Source: Volutella citrinella (lineage: Eukaryota > Ascomycota > Sordariomycetes > Hypocreales > Nectriaceae). Taken from it: a stretch of 64,000 nt of DNA. The DNA lies in contig JAWZSP010000006.1 in NCBI GenBank assembly GCA_034401135.1, positions 1,612,001-1,676,000 on the forward strand, in the 5' to 3' direction. A model generated the notes under the pieces. That model saw only the letters and a program-made list of their open reading frames with translations, ran no database searches and was not told the DNA's origin. Both the position numbers and the translations under genes were made by a program. Positions 1-11,307 of the stretch are shown piece by piece (the first letter of the stretch is position 1; each line of letters starts with the position of its first letter).

Positions 1-1990
1 AAGTGGCGAATCGCCTCGTCGAGCTCTGACAGATCCAACTCGGCGCCCTCTTCGGCGGCAAACTCCACCAGGTCGTCGTAGTAGGCGCGGAGCTCCAAGG
101 CGTAGGTCTGCGTGTCGATGGGCAGGATGTCGTCGGTTGCGAGGTGGTAGGCAACCAGCGACAGGTACTGCCCCTGAGACGCATGGACGCGGAATCCGGG
201 GTCCCCAAAGGTCGCCATCCAGTGGTACGTGTCGTAGTTGGAGTGGTAGTGCCAGATGGGATCCCCCGGGGCGCCACTGCTGCCGACGTCGAGAGAGCTG
301 ATGCCGTAGTGCAGAAACGGCGTGTAGTCAGACCCAGACCCAAGGACGCCGACGACACCCTCGGAGGCTTCGACCCACGCATCGTAGAGCGAGATGTTGA
401 AGCCCCCAAAGTTGGGGTGCACGACCTTCTTCATGGTGTCGGTGGCGATGGTGTGCAACTCAGGGGTAGTGGCCAGGTTGGGGCGCGGGCCGCTGACGGC
501 GACGTCAATGTTGAGATATGCCACCGCCGTGTCCGTCAGCCAGTTGGCGTGCTCCTCGACCCATTCAGTCGATCCGATGAGGCCCCATTCCTCGGCATCC
601 CAGGACGCGAGGACGATGTTGCGCTTGGGCTTCCAGCCGGCTTGGCCCAGCTTGTGGAAGGCTCGCGCAAGCTCGATCATGACAGCTGAGCCTGAATTGG
701 GATCACCATTGCCGCCCTAGAAAGAATCAGTGCTGGTTTTATCCTCAGAGTGGGCTGGTAACTCACAATCATCCAGGTATCACGATGGTTTCCGATGACA
801 ACCGTCTCGTCAGCGTTGGTGCCGTTGATCCACGCAATGACATTGTGCACGGGTTTGATCTCGTCAGTTGACTCCACGTCGAGAGACAGCTTCACGCCTG
901 GGGCAGGTCCAGTGCTGTACTCGGCGTCGAGTGCACCACGCCAGTTTGTGCGATTGACCTTGTCCGCGGACACGCCATGGCCATCTAGGGCCTTGAGCAG
1001 TGGCTCTGCAGCGGCGTAAGATATGGGCAGGGACGGGATGCGAGCAATGACATGAGATGTATCGGCTCTAGGGACGCCCTCGTGAGACGGATATCCGGGC
1101 GTAGTGGGATCACCAGGGGCCGTGGACAAGAAGAGCGTGGATCCTTTCTGAACGGAGTCGGGGTTCCGAGCAGGGCCATCTATTCGCATCAGTCGCATTC
1201 CAGAAGAACAGTGCAAGCCTGGAAGATAGCGTACCTGGATATGCCTTGTGGCCCTTGGCGACGGTGACGTTGCCGTCATCGCCGGGGTCTGTGAAGATGA
1301 CTGCTCCCACGGCTCCAAAGTCTTGCGCATTCTTGACCTTGAGCCCTCGGAACAAGCCGCCGTACTTGATCAGCGCGATTTTTCCTTTGAAATCAACGCC
1401 TAGTTCCTCCAGACGCTTAAAGTCATCAATAGAGCCACGGCTGGATCCAGAGTTAGTAGCTGCACACGATTCAGTCAACAAAAGCCTTACCCTGCGTATA
1501 CATACTCCCCAGAGGCTGCAGCACTGGGAGAGTAGCCCAAAAACGTCTGCTGGGAGATGGAGTCCCAGCCAGTCACGTCGTCTTCTTCAAGGGCCTTCTC
1601 CTTGAGATTGACGCGCGTCGTCTTCCCGCAGGCATCGGTAAAGTCCAGCGACGCGCTCTTGGGATACCGCAGGAAGACGTGGTACTCGTTGAGGTGCGAC
1701 TCGAAGCCGCTCTCGCTCCAGCGGTCTGACGTCCACTGCGCAGCCTCCTTGCCTTGGCCGGCAATCTTGTTCTGGTGGCCGTAGTAGTACGACCACTCGT
1801 CGATGGACACATTGTCAAAGGCGTTGACGAGGAGTGTCTCGTGCGGGCTCAGCACCGGCGGCCATTGCGTGTCCCGCTTGACGACTGGCTGGCGGTGGGT
1901 GTGCCGTGCGATGGTATTGAAGTCTCGCTGGCAGGCAAGGGTGCTGGCTACCAGGAGCAAGATGCTGTAGATTCCCGTGTACATTTTCAT
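1..1990 (-). CDS. Secreted M28 family zinc peptidase (glutamate carboxypeptidase II-like), 3' end beyond the window
   Basis: Four exons on the minus strand: 1491-1990, 1235-1440, 767-1179 and 716 down to the left edge. The introns have clean GT-AG ends, and the first contains a CTAAC branch site. The protein starts with a signal peptide of about 19 residues and has a PA-domain-like stretch in exons 1-2 (KGKIALIKYGG). The M28 metal site follows: NHRDTW, then DPNSGSA, the DAEEWG pair of acidic residues, NIDVAV and HYHSNYDT. These are the ligands of a co-catalytic two-zinc aminopeptidase/carboxypeptidase of the M28B, NAALADase or transferrin-receptor-like type. It should act outside the cell or in the secretory pathway, trimming acidic peptides. 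The C-terminal dimerisation domain lies beyond position 1. Family assignment is strong; the substrate is inferred from the family only. Confidence 0.9.
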
Positions 1991-3260
1991 GAGAGGTGTC
2001 TACGTTCTGAACTGGTGAGGATTTCGGGAAGGCCGGAGGCGGGGACGGCATAAATAGGGCATCGGTTGGTGACCGAGAGTCGACTGCAGATCACCATGTC
2101 ATGTTACCATGATGCTTGGCTGTGGTGTCATGCGCTGCGAGGGACAGCATATAATACGGGCCCTTTGTTGATTAGAACTCGGCGCATGAGTGGCTCGTCT
2201 CAGGCCAGGCCCGCTCGCCAAGCGTGGACAAGAAACGGAGCAACGGATGGTCTAATTTTTGTCGATATAGGTACGGGACACCTGTCGAGTGTTGGACCAA
2301 AGATGAAGAGGGTTTGTCAATTGCCGATAGGATCTGGATACAACTCTTGAAGCAGGAACAAACGACGTGGTTGCTCATGTCTTGGGCTGGACCTGCCCAT
2401 CAGATCCAGACCGATGGATCAGTTCTACGCAATGCAAGAACAGTCGAACTACCCAGCAAGCACGAAAAATGTAACAGCTTTCGCATCATCGACATCAGGT
2501 TAGTGATTACATGTGCCAGACTTGGCATCTCGTTCTACGCTCAAAGTGGCAGCTGGGAGAGCAACCCCGCACCAGAGATCAGCTCTTGATGCTGCGGGTT
2601 GAATACGTCACCGTGGACCCGGCGTGTTAGTCACTGTTTGGATACTACTCTGGCCCTCCAGCAAGGGAATCTGACGGAAGAGGAAGCTACCAAGACATTC
2701 CAAGACGACGGGCTGGCTCGGCGCGGTGGTGGGGCTTGGGCAGTCTGACTCTGCGGGCACAGAGCCGTAGCATGCAGCGGTACGGATAATTGTAGGCAAG
2801 ACATTTGAAATTCTTGTGCTGGGAAATGTGTCGTGCCAATGGTTCTGGATAAATTGTAGCGATTTGAGAATGCGCGATTCCAATTCACTTATGTCATTGG
2901 AAGACAAAAGGGGACGTGATTTGTACCTGCCACACCAGTTCACCACGTCTACCGTTCCTGACCACCAATGAGTATCCCACCTCTCGCTCAATCTCGTCGT
3001 AATTACACATAAACAATATACCCTACCAGCCGGATTAGATTGAATCTGCTTCAAGACATCGCCTTTTGTGTCGGTCGTTGATCCGTCTGCTGGTGGCATT
3101 AATGCCGCGCCTCACCGGCTTCGAGACGTTACCTATCTCGACGCCAACAGAATAGCTGCATCAGCCACTAAATTAAGACTCAAGAACAAAGAAGATTGTT
3201 GGTTGAACAAGTACTGAAGTATATACAAAGAAGTTTCAAAGTTTCAAAGTGTCAAGTAAG
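1991..3260. other. Intergenic, no convincing gene
   Basis: This holds the promoter of the M28 peptidase and the 3' flank of the PL26-like gene. An open frame on the minus strand at 2608-3099 has no recognisable domain and no partner exon, so it is not called. Confidence 0.5.
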
Positions 3261-5993
3261 TTACTGTGGCTTCCCAGCCCAGGCCAACACCTGAATCGCC
3301 GCCAGACCATACTGCGCAACCGCATTCGTCGACGACCAATCCGCCTCATCCACCGGCACCAACACCGCATCCCCATCAACACGCTTCGACGAGAACGGCA
3401 CATCCTGCTTGAACCCCGCCTCGCCCCTATAAAACTCCTCCCACGCCCTCGCCGCCACAGTCGCATTCCCCTTGCGGAACGCATAGTACGCCGTCAGCCG
3501 CGAGTGCGCCTGCAGCAGGTTCAGGCTCCCAAAGTCCTTGCCGTAGCGCGCAGCCTGGGCGGGCTTGCCGGCGCCGTAGTAGTAGCAGTAGTCGAGCCAA
3601 GCATCTTCAATACCCGCGGGCAGGTCCTCGCGCCAGTAGTCCAACAGCTCGGCCATGAGCTCGACGAGCCCAAAGACGGCGTTGAGGTGCGACACGGCCA
3701 CGTAGCCCTTGTTGTCCGGGTCTGCGGGAGGGGGCGACACGGTGCCGTCCTCGGGATTGTAAATAGCAGCGCCGGTCACGAACCCGTTCTTGAGCTTGGC
3801 AATGGTGGCCATGGACGTGTTGAGCTTGTGCCGGGCGTCCTCCCACCGAGGCCCGCGGCGCTCGTACTCGATCAGCCACGAGGCGGCCATGGACCCAAAG
3901 TCGATGCCCAGCTCCATGCCGACGGCCGTGGGACCCGGCTTAAACCCATCCTTGCGCACCTTGCGCTGGGGGTCGAGCGTGATGAGCGTCTGCTCGGCGT
4001 TGAGCGTCTCCTCGAGCAACTCGCCCACGCGCTCATCACCGCCACTCAGATAAAAGAAATACTTCCTGTTCTGGGCCGTCGCGATGCGCGCCTGCTTGGC
4101 GCTGTCACCCCAGTGCTGCACGTTGTGTCGACTGCCCAGGCCCTTCCACTTGCCGCTGTGATACACATCCACCTCGCCCGTGTGCCGCGTCATGGCCTCG
4201 GCGAAGCGGAACGCGTCCTCGCGACCCGTACGCAAGAAGTAGTGCCAGAAGCACAGGTCCGACGACAGCTCCGAGTTGTCCCACGCGTACCCGCCCACGT
4301 CGTACCGCCACGTGTGTCGGTACTTGTCGTAGTCGTGCATGATGTCGCCGTGGTCCCAGAAGCCGTACCAGCGTCGCTGCTCGACTTGCTTGAGGTAGAA
4401 GTCGAGGAAGAAGGCCAGCTGGCCGTTGATGGCGGACACCTTTTCGTTCTCGGCGGCCTCGGGCGTCCAGTATGATCCGAGGCCCTTGGTCTCGGCGATG
4501 TGGGCGGCAGGGGCGGCCAGCACGGGGGGAGACTCGGTGTAGTTGGTCAGGGCAGCCAGCGTCGCCGAGTCTGGCGTCGACTCAAAGCCAAAGATGAAGA
4601 TCTCGTTGGTGCGTCCGACGCCAGTAGGTGTGTTGAATCCCGGCTCGTAGTCTTCGTAGGTCAGGTCAAGTGCGGCGAGCTGGGTCTCATACGTATCCTC
4701 GCCCATGCCATCATGGTACGGCCGCATATCAAGCGCGGGAGCCTCAGGACTATACAGCCAGAGCGTAATCTCTCCCTTGTCGGACGCAGCATTGCGAATA
4801 TCCAGCTGTGTCGGGTACCGCTTCCAAAAGTCTCGTTGCGCGATGGCAAGGCCTCCAGTGTTAGCTCCTCCCAAGTACGCGAGCCCTCCAGCGCGGCCAC
4901 CAGCAGGGATGTTGAGCCAGCCCTGTCCCGTCTTTGTGCGCTTCTTGAGCGTGAAGCCGTCGGGCGAGTGCTGGCTGAGGCTGTAGTCGCCAAACTTGGG
5001 CACCCACTTGATGGCGTTGGACACGCGCGCGTTCCACGAAGATATGGGCGGCAGCGCTTTGCCATCAGCCTGGGCCTGCTGGATGCCCTCGCCGGGATCG
5101 CGACGCAGACCGCTGATTCCCTGGGGCGACTCGTGGAGGACGCCGCCCTCGGCGCTGGTGAAGCGGACGTGGCGGTTCCATGCCTCCTCGTCGCCCAGCG
5201 GGACCTGGAAGCGGATACCGATGCCTGAGATGATGTTCTTCTTCGTGTCTCCCTCGTAGACGAGGGAGTGCATGACTTTGATGGCGTCTGATCCGGCGTA
5301 GAGGTAGAACCTGACAACGAAGGGGAGCCAGCCGTCCTTGTTTCCCTTGGTGGCACGGTGGTTACCCCTGACGGTGACGAGAGCCCGCACAGAGCTGTCC
5401 TCCGACACAGTCACCTTTTCAATGGTGCTCTCGGACCTCTGATAATCAATCTTCTTGTCCGGCTTGTCCTCGGCATCTCCCTCGACTGCATCTTGCGACA
5501 GGAGGATCAGCCGTCCATCTTGTCCAACAGTCTTGCCTCCCGCCGTCTTGATCTCCTTGACCAGCGAGCTGCCTCCCGTTGCAAAGGTAACAACCAGCTT
5601 CCCCGTGTCGACAGTGACCCTGCCTCCCCCCTGGGTCACCTTGAGCCCTCCAGAGCTGCTCGACTTCTTGCCAGGGTTGGCAGACACGGAAATCTCGTCT
5701 GGCACGTTGCTAGTCGCGGGGATGGCATGGCCAGTCCACTTGATGGACCCGTCCTGCCAGTATCCGTTGACCCAGCTCTGCAGGGGCACATCGCCGCCCC
5801 CGGAAGCAGTGAAGTGGACGTCATCCGGCTTGAACTTGCCCTGCGGCCACGGCAGACCAAAGGTAGTTCCCAGGTTGAGCTCGGGCGTCTTGCCGAGCCA
5901 CTTGACCTTGACGGTGGCCGAGTCGTTGGTTGCCGCACAGGCGCCGAGCGCCTGCAAGAGGCAAGCGACAGAGAGCGCCGATGCCGTCCTCAT
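3261..5993 (-). CDS. Secreted PL26-like lyase (PcRGLX/YetA-like, exo-rhamnogalacturonan lyase type)
   Basis: Single-exon gene of 910 aa with a signal peptide of about 20 residues ending near GACAA. The N-terminal part carries the pattern WVNGYWQDGSIKWTGHA, which I associate with the RIFT-barrel domain of the PcRGLX/YetA family. It is followed by a beta-sandwich region and a helical, aromatic-rich C-terminal half (WYGFWDHGDIMHDYD, SRHNVQHWGD, LDYCYYYG), as expected of an alpha/alpha toroid. Fungal members are often labelled 'Tat pathway signal sequence domain protein' in databases, a carry-over name. The characterised Penicillium enzyme removes unsaturated disaccharides from the end of rhamnogalacturonan I. 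A role in plant cell-wall pectin breakdown is therefore likely but inferred. Related exo-lyases that act on rhamnose-glucuronate bonds are the main alternative. Confidence 0.83.
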   Translation of the reverse strand: MRTASALSVACLLQALGACAATNDSATVKVKWLGKTPELNLGTTFGLPWPQGKFKPDDVHFTASGGGDVPLQSWVNGYWQDGSIKWTGHAIPATSNVPDEISVSANPGKKSSSSGGLKVTQGGGRVTVDTGKLVVTFATGGSSLVKEIKTAGGKTVGQDGRLILLSQDAVEGDAEDKPDKKIDYQRSESTIEKVTVSEDSSVRALVTVRGNHRATKGNKDGWLPFVVRFYLYAGSDAIKVMHSLVYEGDTKKNIISGIGIRFQVPLGDEEAWNRHVRFTSAEGGVLHESPQGISGLRRDPGEGIQQAQADGKALPPISSWNARVSNAIKWVPKFGDYSLSQHSPDGFTLKKRTKTGQGWLNIPAGGRAGGLAYLGGANTGGLAIAQRDFWKRYPTQLDIRNAASDKGEITLWLYSPEAPALDMRPYHDGMGEDTYETQLAALDLTYEDYEPGFNTPTGVGRTNEIFIFGFESTPDSATLAALTNYTESPPVLAAPAAHIAETKGLGSYWTPEAAENEKVSAINGQLAFFLDFYLKQVEQRRWYGFWDHGDIMHDYDKYRHTWRYDVGGYAWDNSELSSDLCFWHYFLRTGREDAFRFAEAMTRHTGEVDVYHSGKWKGLGSRHNVQHWGDSAKQARIATAQNRKYFFYLSGGDERVGELLEETLNAEQTLITLDPQRKVRKDGFKPGPTAVGMELGIDFGSMAASWLIEYERRGPRWEDARHKLNTSMATIAKLKNGFVTGAAIYNPEDGTVSPPPADPDNKGYVAVSHLNAVFGLVELMAELLDYWREDLPAGIEDAWLDYCYYYGAGKPAQAARYGKDFGSLNLLQAHSRLTAYYAFRKGNATVAARAWEEFYRGEAGFKQDVPFSSKRVDGDAVLVPVDEADWSSTNAVAQYGLAAIQVLAWAGKPQ

Positions 5994-7134
5994 GATGACT
6001 CAAGAAGACGAAGGCGATGAAATGAGTGTGAGAGTGCAGTGAGCGTGGAGTGGTTGGATATCCAGCTTTTTCGACGCCAGACCCGGCCGCTTCAAATACT
6101 TGGAGGATGCCCCCAAGCCCTTGCACCGATTTGCGCCGGGACGCCGTCCCATATCGTCCGCAAACCCGCAGATCACGCATTTGCCCACGAATGATCTGCA
6201 TCCAACAGGCTTCGAAGGGGAAAGGCAGGAAATTAGGGTCGGCCAGAGATGGCCCGAACTAACTGCTGTGTAAATGGGCGAACCTGGGGAAATGCGGGGA
6301 GCCATAGGCTGCGGAGGCCTAACGATCAGCGGCCTAGTCTGCACTGGCGCCACGCCTAGTGCCCGCTGCGTTGGGGGTTCGGCGGGCAGGACGGGGCATG
6401 GATGGGGTCCCTCTCCCTATTTTCTGGGGCACGATGGACCACACTGGTGAATAGGCCGTGCCTGTATAGGGATGGCATCACCATCTCCACCGACGGTTTG
6501 GGGGCGCAATCTCCGGGCTGCAGCGCCATGGCCGAGTGGCATGTTCCCGTCCGAGCAAGCATTGGAGGACTAATTAATTATGCTTCTGCGATGCCCAGTT
6601 CAGGTGGAACCCAGCGCAGACTCAGCTCAGAGCGTCGCCATTTAGGCCGAGGTCCGTCACCACGCGTACCAAAGTCAACTCCTTCGTCCATGACTCCTCG
6701 GTGTAGTCTTGTCCGGTTCCTTGCAGGTCAGATGCGAGCTGCAAGCCACACGTGGTTCATCGACTCCCTGGCCAGATTCCCCACATGAGAGCTATGCCCA
6801 AGCAACTATCCAAATTCGCATTTCCGCCACCGACTGTAGCAACTCAATAGAAATAATCGCAATTGAGATGGGATATGAGCGGACCAAGCCACCACTAATT
6901 ATGCTGCCACTGCACCAACTACCACTCTGTAGATGCATCTGGCCACTTGTCAACTATGAATCGCTTCGCTGAAAACTCGCAACTCCCATAATGTCTCTAC
7001 ACGCAGATGCAACTACACAAAACCGGACAACTAACAAGGCGAAATACAAGACGTAGCTCCAAGCCTCTATGGCATTCTCCCCGTTCAACACCCTCTCATA
7101 ATTCCACGACCCAAGTCGCTTTAGCGAAATCCAA
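5994..7134. other. Intergenic, no gene seen
   Basis: About 1.1 kb between two minus-strand genes. It contains the PL26-like gene's promoter. Short open frames here have no domain signal. A TTAATTAATTA-type AT block lies near 6570. Confidence 0.5.
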
Positions 7135-8647
7135 CTAACCGATCCACAACTGGCTCCCCCTTTCGATTATTCTTGTTCCAGGCGCAAGGTCTTCGCCCCC
7201 GTCCCAGAACCATCGCGCAACGGCCGGCCCTCGAGGCACCTCCTCGTTCCAGCACCGCCGAACCGCGCCGCGCTCTCCCACCCTCAAGCTGGCCCATCGT
7301 GCAGAGCACATCGAAGCCCAGCGCTGGTATAATGGGCTGCGACAGCTGCCCAGGTTGTGATACGTCTCCACCGTCCAAGCCCACGACCCGACCTGCTGCT
7401 CCCACGAGACAACATAATCGGTATCGCACCAAGAGCATCCGCGGTCGCGCAACGGCATTTCCTCCCCACCACGTGGCACAAATAAATGACGCCCCAGCAG
7501 CTATAGCAGCGGTTAGCAAGTCCCGGCAAATAACCTCGTCCCAAACGCTTACCCAGTGGTTGCAAATAGGAAGCTGCATATTCCAGATAATGGACTTCAT
7601 GTCCAAGTCAAGGTTTCCTTGGCCAGAGACACGGTGCGTCCAAGATACTAGTAGTTCGCCTTCTACAACCTTGGCCCGCCGGACATGCGAAATATCCCAG
7701 GTCATGAAGCGAGACGGCCGCGCCTCGCGCCCCCTGCGCCTGCCAGCCTCCACCGTCTCCCCCCCCAAGAACGAAACAGATTCTCCCGTCAGCAATGTCC
7801 GCTGGACAGGCTTTTCGTTGGCTCGAGCCTCCAAGCTGGCCATCGTCTCTTGGCGGCGTCCCTCTGTTAGGGGAGAGAGGCTGCCCTGGGAGTTGTCCTT
7901 GAGCTCATCCCCTTCCCATTTTTTGTTGTCAACATCAACCACGATCTGTTTGCCAAGACTGCATTTCAGTGATTCAATCGATATTCCATGCCCCGCTCCA
8001 TACACTTCTCCGCTAACGATGCTCTGCGCCTCGGAGAACGAAACCCCCGGCAGCATGCCTTTGGGCTGCCAGCAGACTGTCTTGTGGACAAACAACCTCT
8101 TTGGGCAGTAAATAGGATCCTCGCGACGGCACCTTCTGCCTTCGCAATCCAGCGGCGGCCAAGCCCCAATACCAGAGTCGTGCCTTGTATCCGGCAATCC
8201 CTGCTTGTTGCCTGTGTCGAAACGGCAGAGTTTCAGGCAGGGCGCGCAAACAAAAAGACCTGGAGTTTCCCGTACGAAGTGTAGCAGCAACTCCATTCTC
8301 TCTTTGTATTCGAGTTTAGGCAGCCTGCTCTTTTCTTTGGCTGCCGACGGACCGACTTGTCTCTCGACCCCTGGTACAACATCCCGGTACCTGATCGGCG
8401 TGGTCGGCGTGATTGCTTGTACAGCGTCTTCTGTTTCGGTCTCATCATAGGTCTCATCGTAGATCTCATCATCGGCCTCTGTACTTTCTGAGGTACTCGG
8501 GGTCGCCGTAGGCTCTCTGCAAGTATCAAGGACAACTGCATGCATGGCCTTGCAAGTCAAGGCGAGATATGTTTTCTCCAATGGCGTCAGCTGCTTCGAT
8601 ATTTCTAATTGGAGCTCCAAAGGGAGACCAAGTAGCAACCTTTCCAT
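7135..8647 (-). CDS. F-box protein of unknown target
   Basis: Two exons: 7553-8647 and 7135-7500. The intron 7501-7552 has a GTAAGC donor, a GCTAAC branch site and a TATAG acceptor. Splicing moves the reading into a frame with natural composition (RGCSWCDTDYVVSWEQ) and gives 486 aa. Reading straight through the intron would instead give a 508-aa product with a low-quality C-terminus. Residues about 5-45 (GLPLELQLEISKQLTPLEKTYLALTCK) fit an F-box, which would bind Skp1 in an SCF ubiquitin ligase. An acidic repeat (DEIYDETYDETETED) lies near residues 60-76. Cys pairs near residues 135 and 170 and the C-terminal CSWC may bind zinc. Fungal F-box proteins of this kind are numerous and their substrates are unknown. 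Confidence 0.72.
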
Positions 8648-10064
8648 GGCGTCTTAAAGCTGTCGAGACGTGCAACAGTGGGGAATCGGACAGATATGTG
8701 AGAAGTTTTCAAGTGGTTGCAAAAGACGGGTCAATGAACAGCCGTATGTGAAGGTGTATCCTCAACCGTACTTACACTATTCGAACGAGAAATCGCGGAA
8801 CATGCGTAAACCCGACAATAGGTAGAGTCAGGAAGCCGAAGCACCAGGCACTGAAAAAGCGCTGGAGCTGGCGCCGTGGCAATAGTCAAGACTGGCTAGC
8901 GCGGAGCGCCACACAAATGGACTTCTTTGTTACAACGAAGCGCCCAAGGAAGTTTAGGACGCCCAAAGGCGAAGTAACCGCTATGTGTAGGCCCTGTTCT
9001 TTCAATACAAGATAGCCGACACAAAGACGCAGAGGGCTTCAAGCGGAGACAAAGCTCACATCGGCCGAATAATGACAATGGCGGCAGCAAGTCGTATTGG
9101 ATACCGCTCCGTGCGCTACTTGAATCGATCCATCCGCTTCAAGTTCCAGGCTTTGTGTGCCTCAGATGCAAAGAATTGTCAATAGAAGGTTGATGAGTAT
9201 CATGTCGGACCAGATATTCTTACTCTGCATCACTAAACAGGCATAGAGCTGAAAGATATGCGATGGCGTGGTCCTTCTCCTCGCACCCGAATATTCTGAA
9301 AAGCCCAAACAACCTCGCAGTCTCTATCAGTTCGCGATCGTCCTGCGATATACCGCCTGTGGCCCCGTAGAACGTATCCCAAAACAGCCTTCGAAGGCTA
9401 CGATGATTTGGGTGGAGGTGTCACTCGGTTCTGGTTTGGATACCAAAGACGACTTCGATATCTGCGAGAGATACTCCGAACGGGGCAATCTTTGCATCGG
9501 CCCAGTCAATTATTCCTATGACGTGACGTTAGTTAGGGATGATTCTAACTTTGCCAAATCCGTTATGGTCTGTTGCAAAAGCTCCTCCTTTCCACTTGAA
9601 GACGAAAAGAACTTCTTCCTGATTCGACAGAAGGCCGATCCGGGCACAAGATCTGACACATAGACATGGACCGAATCGCACAACTCTTGGGGCTTGTGTT
9701 CGGGGACAAGGACAAAATCGCCATAGAGCTGTCTCCCGAGCTCAATGAACGTCATCGGAAGCGATGAGTCCCGGATGCAACACGAAAGGTTGTTGGAAAC
9801 TTAGGATAATCAGGAGACATACATGCGCCTAGCTTGACGGGATAAGTGAAATTCTCAGTCGCCTAATCTGTCAAAACCTCACAATTTGTAGTTTCACAAT
9901 TAAATTTCCTCATAGGGGAAGAACGAACAGGAGAAAACATAAACTATATACAAACTTTTGAGTCGAGTCTAGCAAACAATACTACTTTTCTATAATATTT
10001 TACAGCGCCTTGGGGCGTTGTTCTTCCATTTGTTCCCGCTTCTACTTCTTCTCCCTCGCATACC
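8648..10064. other. Intergenic with possible gene relics
   Basis: No intact gene. On the minus strand at 8896-9090 there is a Cys-rich open stretch (CELCLRLKPS...CIERTG) that resembles the zinc-binding C-terminal part of fungal F-box proteins, but it lacks a start and splice partners. A further open stretch at 9516-9755 is unrecognised. Confidence 0.35.
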
Positions 10065-11037
10065 CTACACCAGACTCAGTCCTTCAGAACCGCCCTCGCC
10101 AAAGTCAATGGCAAACTCGAGCGGGTGTTCCACGTCGGTCATATCGAGCGGCGGCAGGCTCTCGAGGAAGAAGCTGGACTCGGGCTCGTCGTCGTCGCAG
10201 AACAGCAGCGAGCCGTAGCCCGAGTCCTCGTCGAGGGCGGCGTCGGCGCCGCTGACGGTGTGGTGCTGCATCTTCTGCGCCTGCGCCTGCACCCGGTCCA
10301 GCGATGCGGGCGTGACGCGCTGCCGGGGCGGTGGGGGAGGTGCGCCGGACTCGGATACTTCGGGGGGCTCGAAGCCGCGGAGGAGCGACGGCGGGTTGCG
10401 GCCGGTCGGGAGGGGCGTCGGGGCCGGCATGTCGGGGGAGCGGCCGGCGGGTGGCGCCGGTGCTAGGAGCGGGACGACGTCTAGTGGCAACTGTATTAAT
10501 AACCGTTGCAGTATAGAAGAAGTGATGTCATCGGCGAACTCACGGTAGCAGGCCGGGACGGGCTTCCCAATGGCCTCAAACAGCCGGGCGAGGTCCCTCT
10601 CGCCGCCCAGCTTCTTGATCTTGTCCACCTCGGCGTGCTGCGCGGCCGTGATGCGCTCCTCCTTGTGCCGGGCGCCCGGGTTGCACTCGCCGCGCTGTTC
10701 CCACTCGCAGCTGGCTGAGTGCTCCCTCCGCTTCTCCTTGGCCTCGTTCTTGCGCGCCGGGGTCCACGACTCGCCGCACCAGGCGCAGCCCGAGTGGAAG
10801 CCGTGCTTCCTAATGACGTGCTCCCTAGACGGATGGTCAGCGATGAGGAGGAGGGTGTGGGCAGAAGGCAACTTACCGAAACTTGCCGATGGATTCCCAG
10901 CCCGTGTCCTTGCGACAGTCCTTGACGGCGCAGCCAACAGTGCCCTTAGTCGCAAACGGGCATGCGATGCCGTTGGTCGCCAACACGCTCTTGTCGAACC
11001 TCTCCGACGGCGCCGCGGTGCGCAGTCTCTTGGCCAT
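10065..11037 (-). CDS. C2H2-type zinc-finger protein
   Basis: Two exons: 10877-11037 and 10065-10824. The intron 10825-10876 runs from GTAAGT to TCTAG. The product is 306 aa. The start ATG at 11037 has A at -3 and G at +4. Residues about 26-60 read CPFATKGTVGCAVKDC...FREHVIRKH, a fungal C2H2-like finger split by the intron, followed by a CAWCGESW pair and a basic/acidic helical region. The C-terminal third is proline-rich and then acidic (LDEDSGYGSLLFCDDDEPE), which may be an activation segment. A GTGAGT...ACAG pair near 10490-10545 could be read as another intron. Its removal would shift the frame into an Arg-rich nonsense tail, so I keep that stretch as coding. A transcription-factor role is inferred. 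Confidence 0.75.
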
Positions 11038-11073
11038 GATCTGTCTACCTACCTACCTACCCTTCTATGTATC

Positions 11074-11307
11074 CTACCTTCTGCTGGAACTACTGTACTT
11101 GGTCGACGATGATGATGACGACGACTGCGACCGCGTCGTGTAGATGCAGTCAAACTGGCTAATGTACGCCTGGGCGCGCTGCTCTCTCCCCGTGGAATTG
11201 GTCGTCCAGCTACCGACCGAGGACACCGTGTGCGTGTACGGATCGCTGGTCGGCGACGAGGAGCGGTAGTTTGAGATTTGGTACGTCTCGCGGCTGGAGC
11301 TGGACAT
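11074..11307 (-). CDS. Small Ser-rich protein or upstream ORF of the zinc-finger gene
   Basis: A 77-codon reading frame whose stop lies only 36 nt before the ATG of the zinc-finger gene on the same strand. The protein is rich in Ser, Thr and Tyr (SSSRETYQISNYRSSS at the start, a run of Ser near the end) with a short hydrophobic patch QAYISQFDCIYTT. The frame is open further upstream to 11649, but that extension is Pro/Thr low-complexity and looks like untranslated leader. The spacing is too short for a normal separate fungal promoter. It is either an uORF in the zinc-finger mRNA leader or the first cistron of a two-cistron transcript. No family recognised. Confidence 0.35.
   Translation of the reverse strand: MSSSSRETYQISNYRSSSPTSDPYTHTVSSVGSWTTNSTGREQRAQAYISQFDCIYTTRSQSSSSSSSTKYSSSSRR

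Noticed and set aside
2608..3099. 163-codon open frame on the minus strand
   Set aside because: No domain, no splice partner, and composition like chance sequence.
8896..9090. Cys-rich stretch resembling an F-box protein C-terminus
   Set aside because: No ATG or splice partner; the match is a loose Cys pattern only.
9268..9755. Overlapping open frames on both strands
   Set aside because: Neither shows a recognisable motif, and the region is AT-rich and near two promoters.
10490..10545. GTGAGT...ACAG pair as a second intron of the zinc-finger gene
   Set aside because: Its 53-nt removal would shift the natural acidic C-terminus into an Arg-rich frame.
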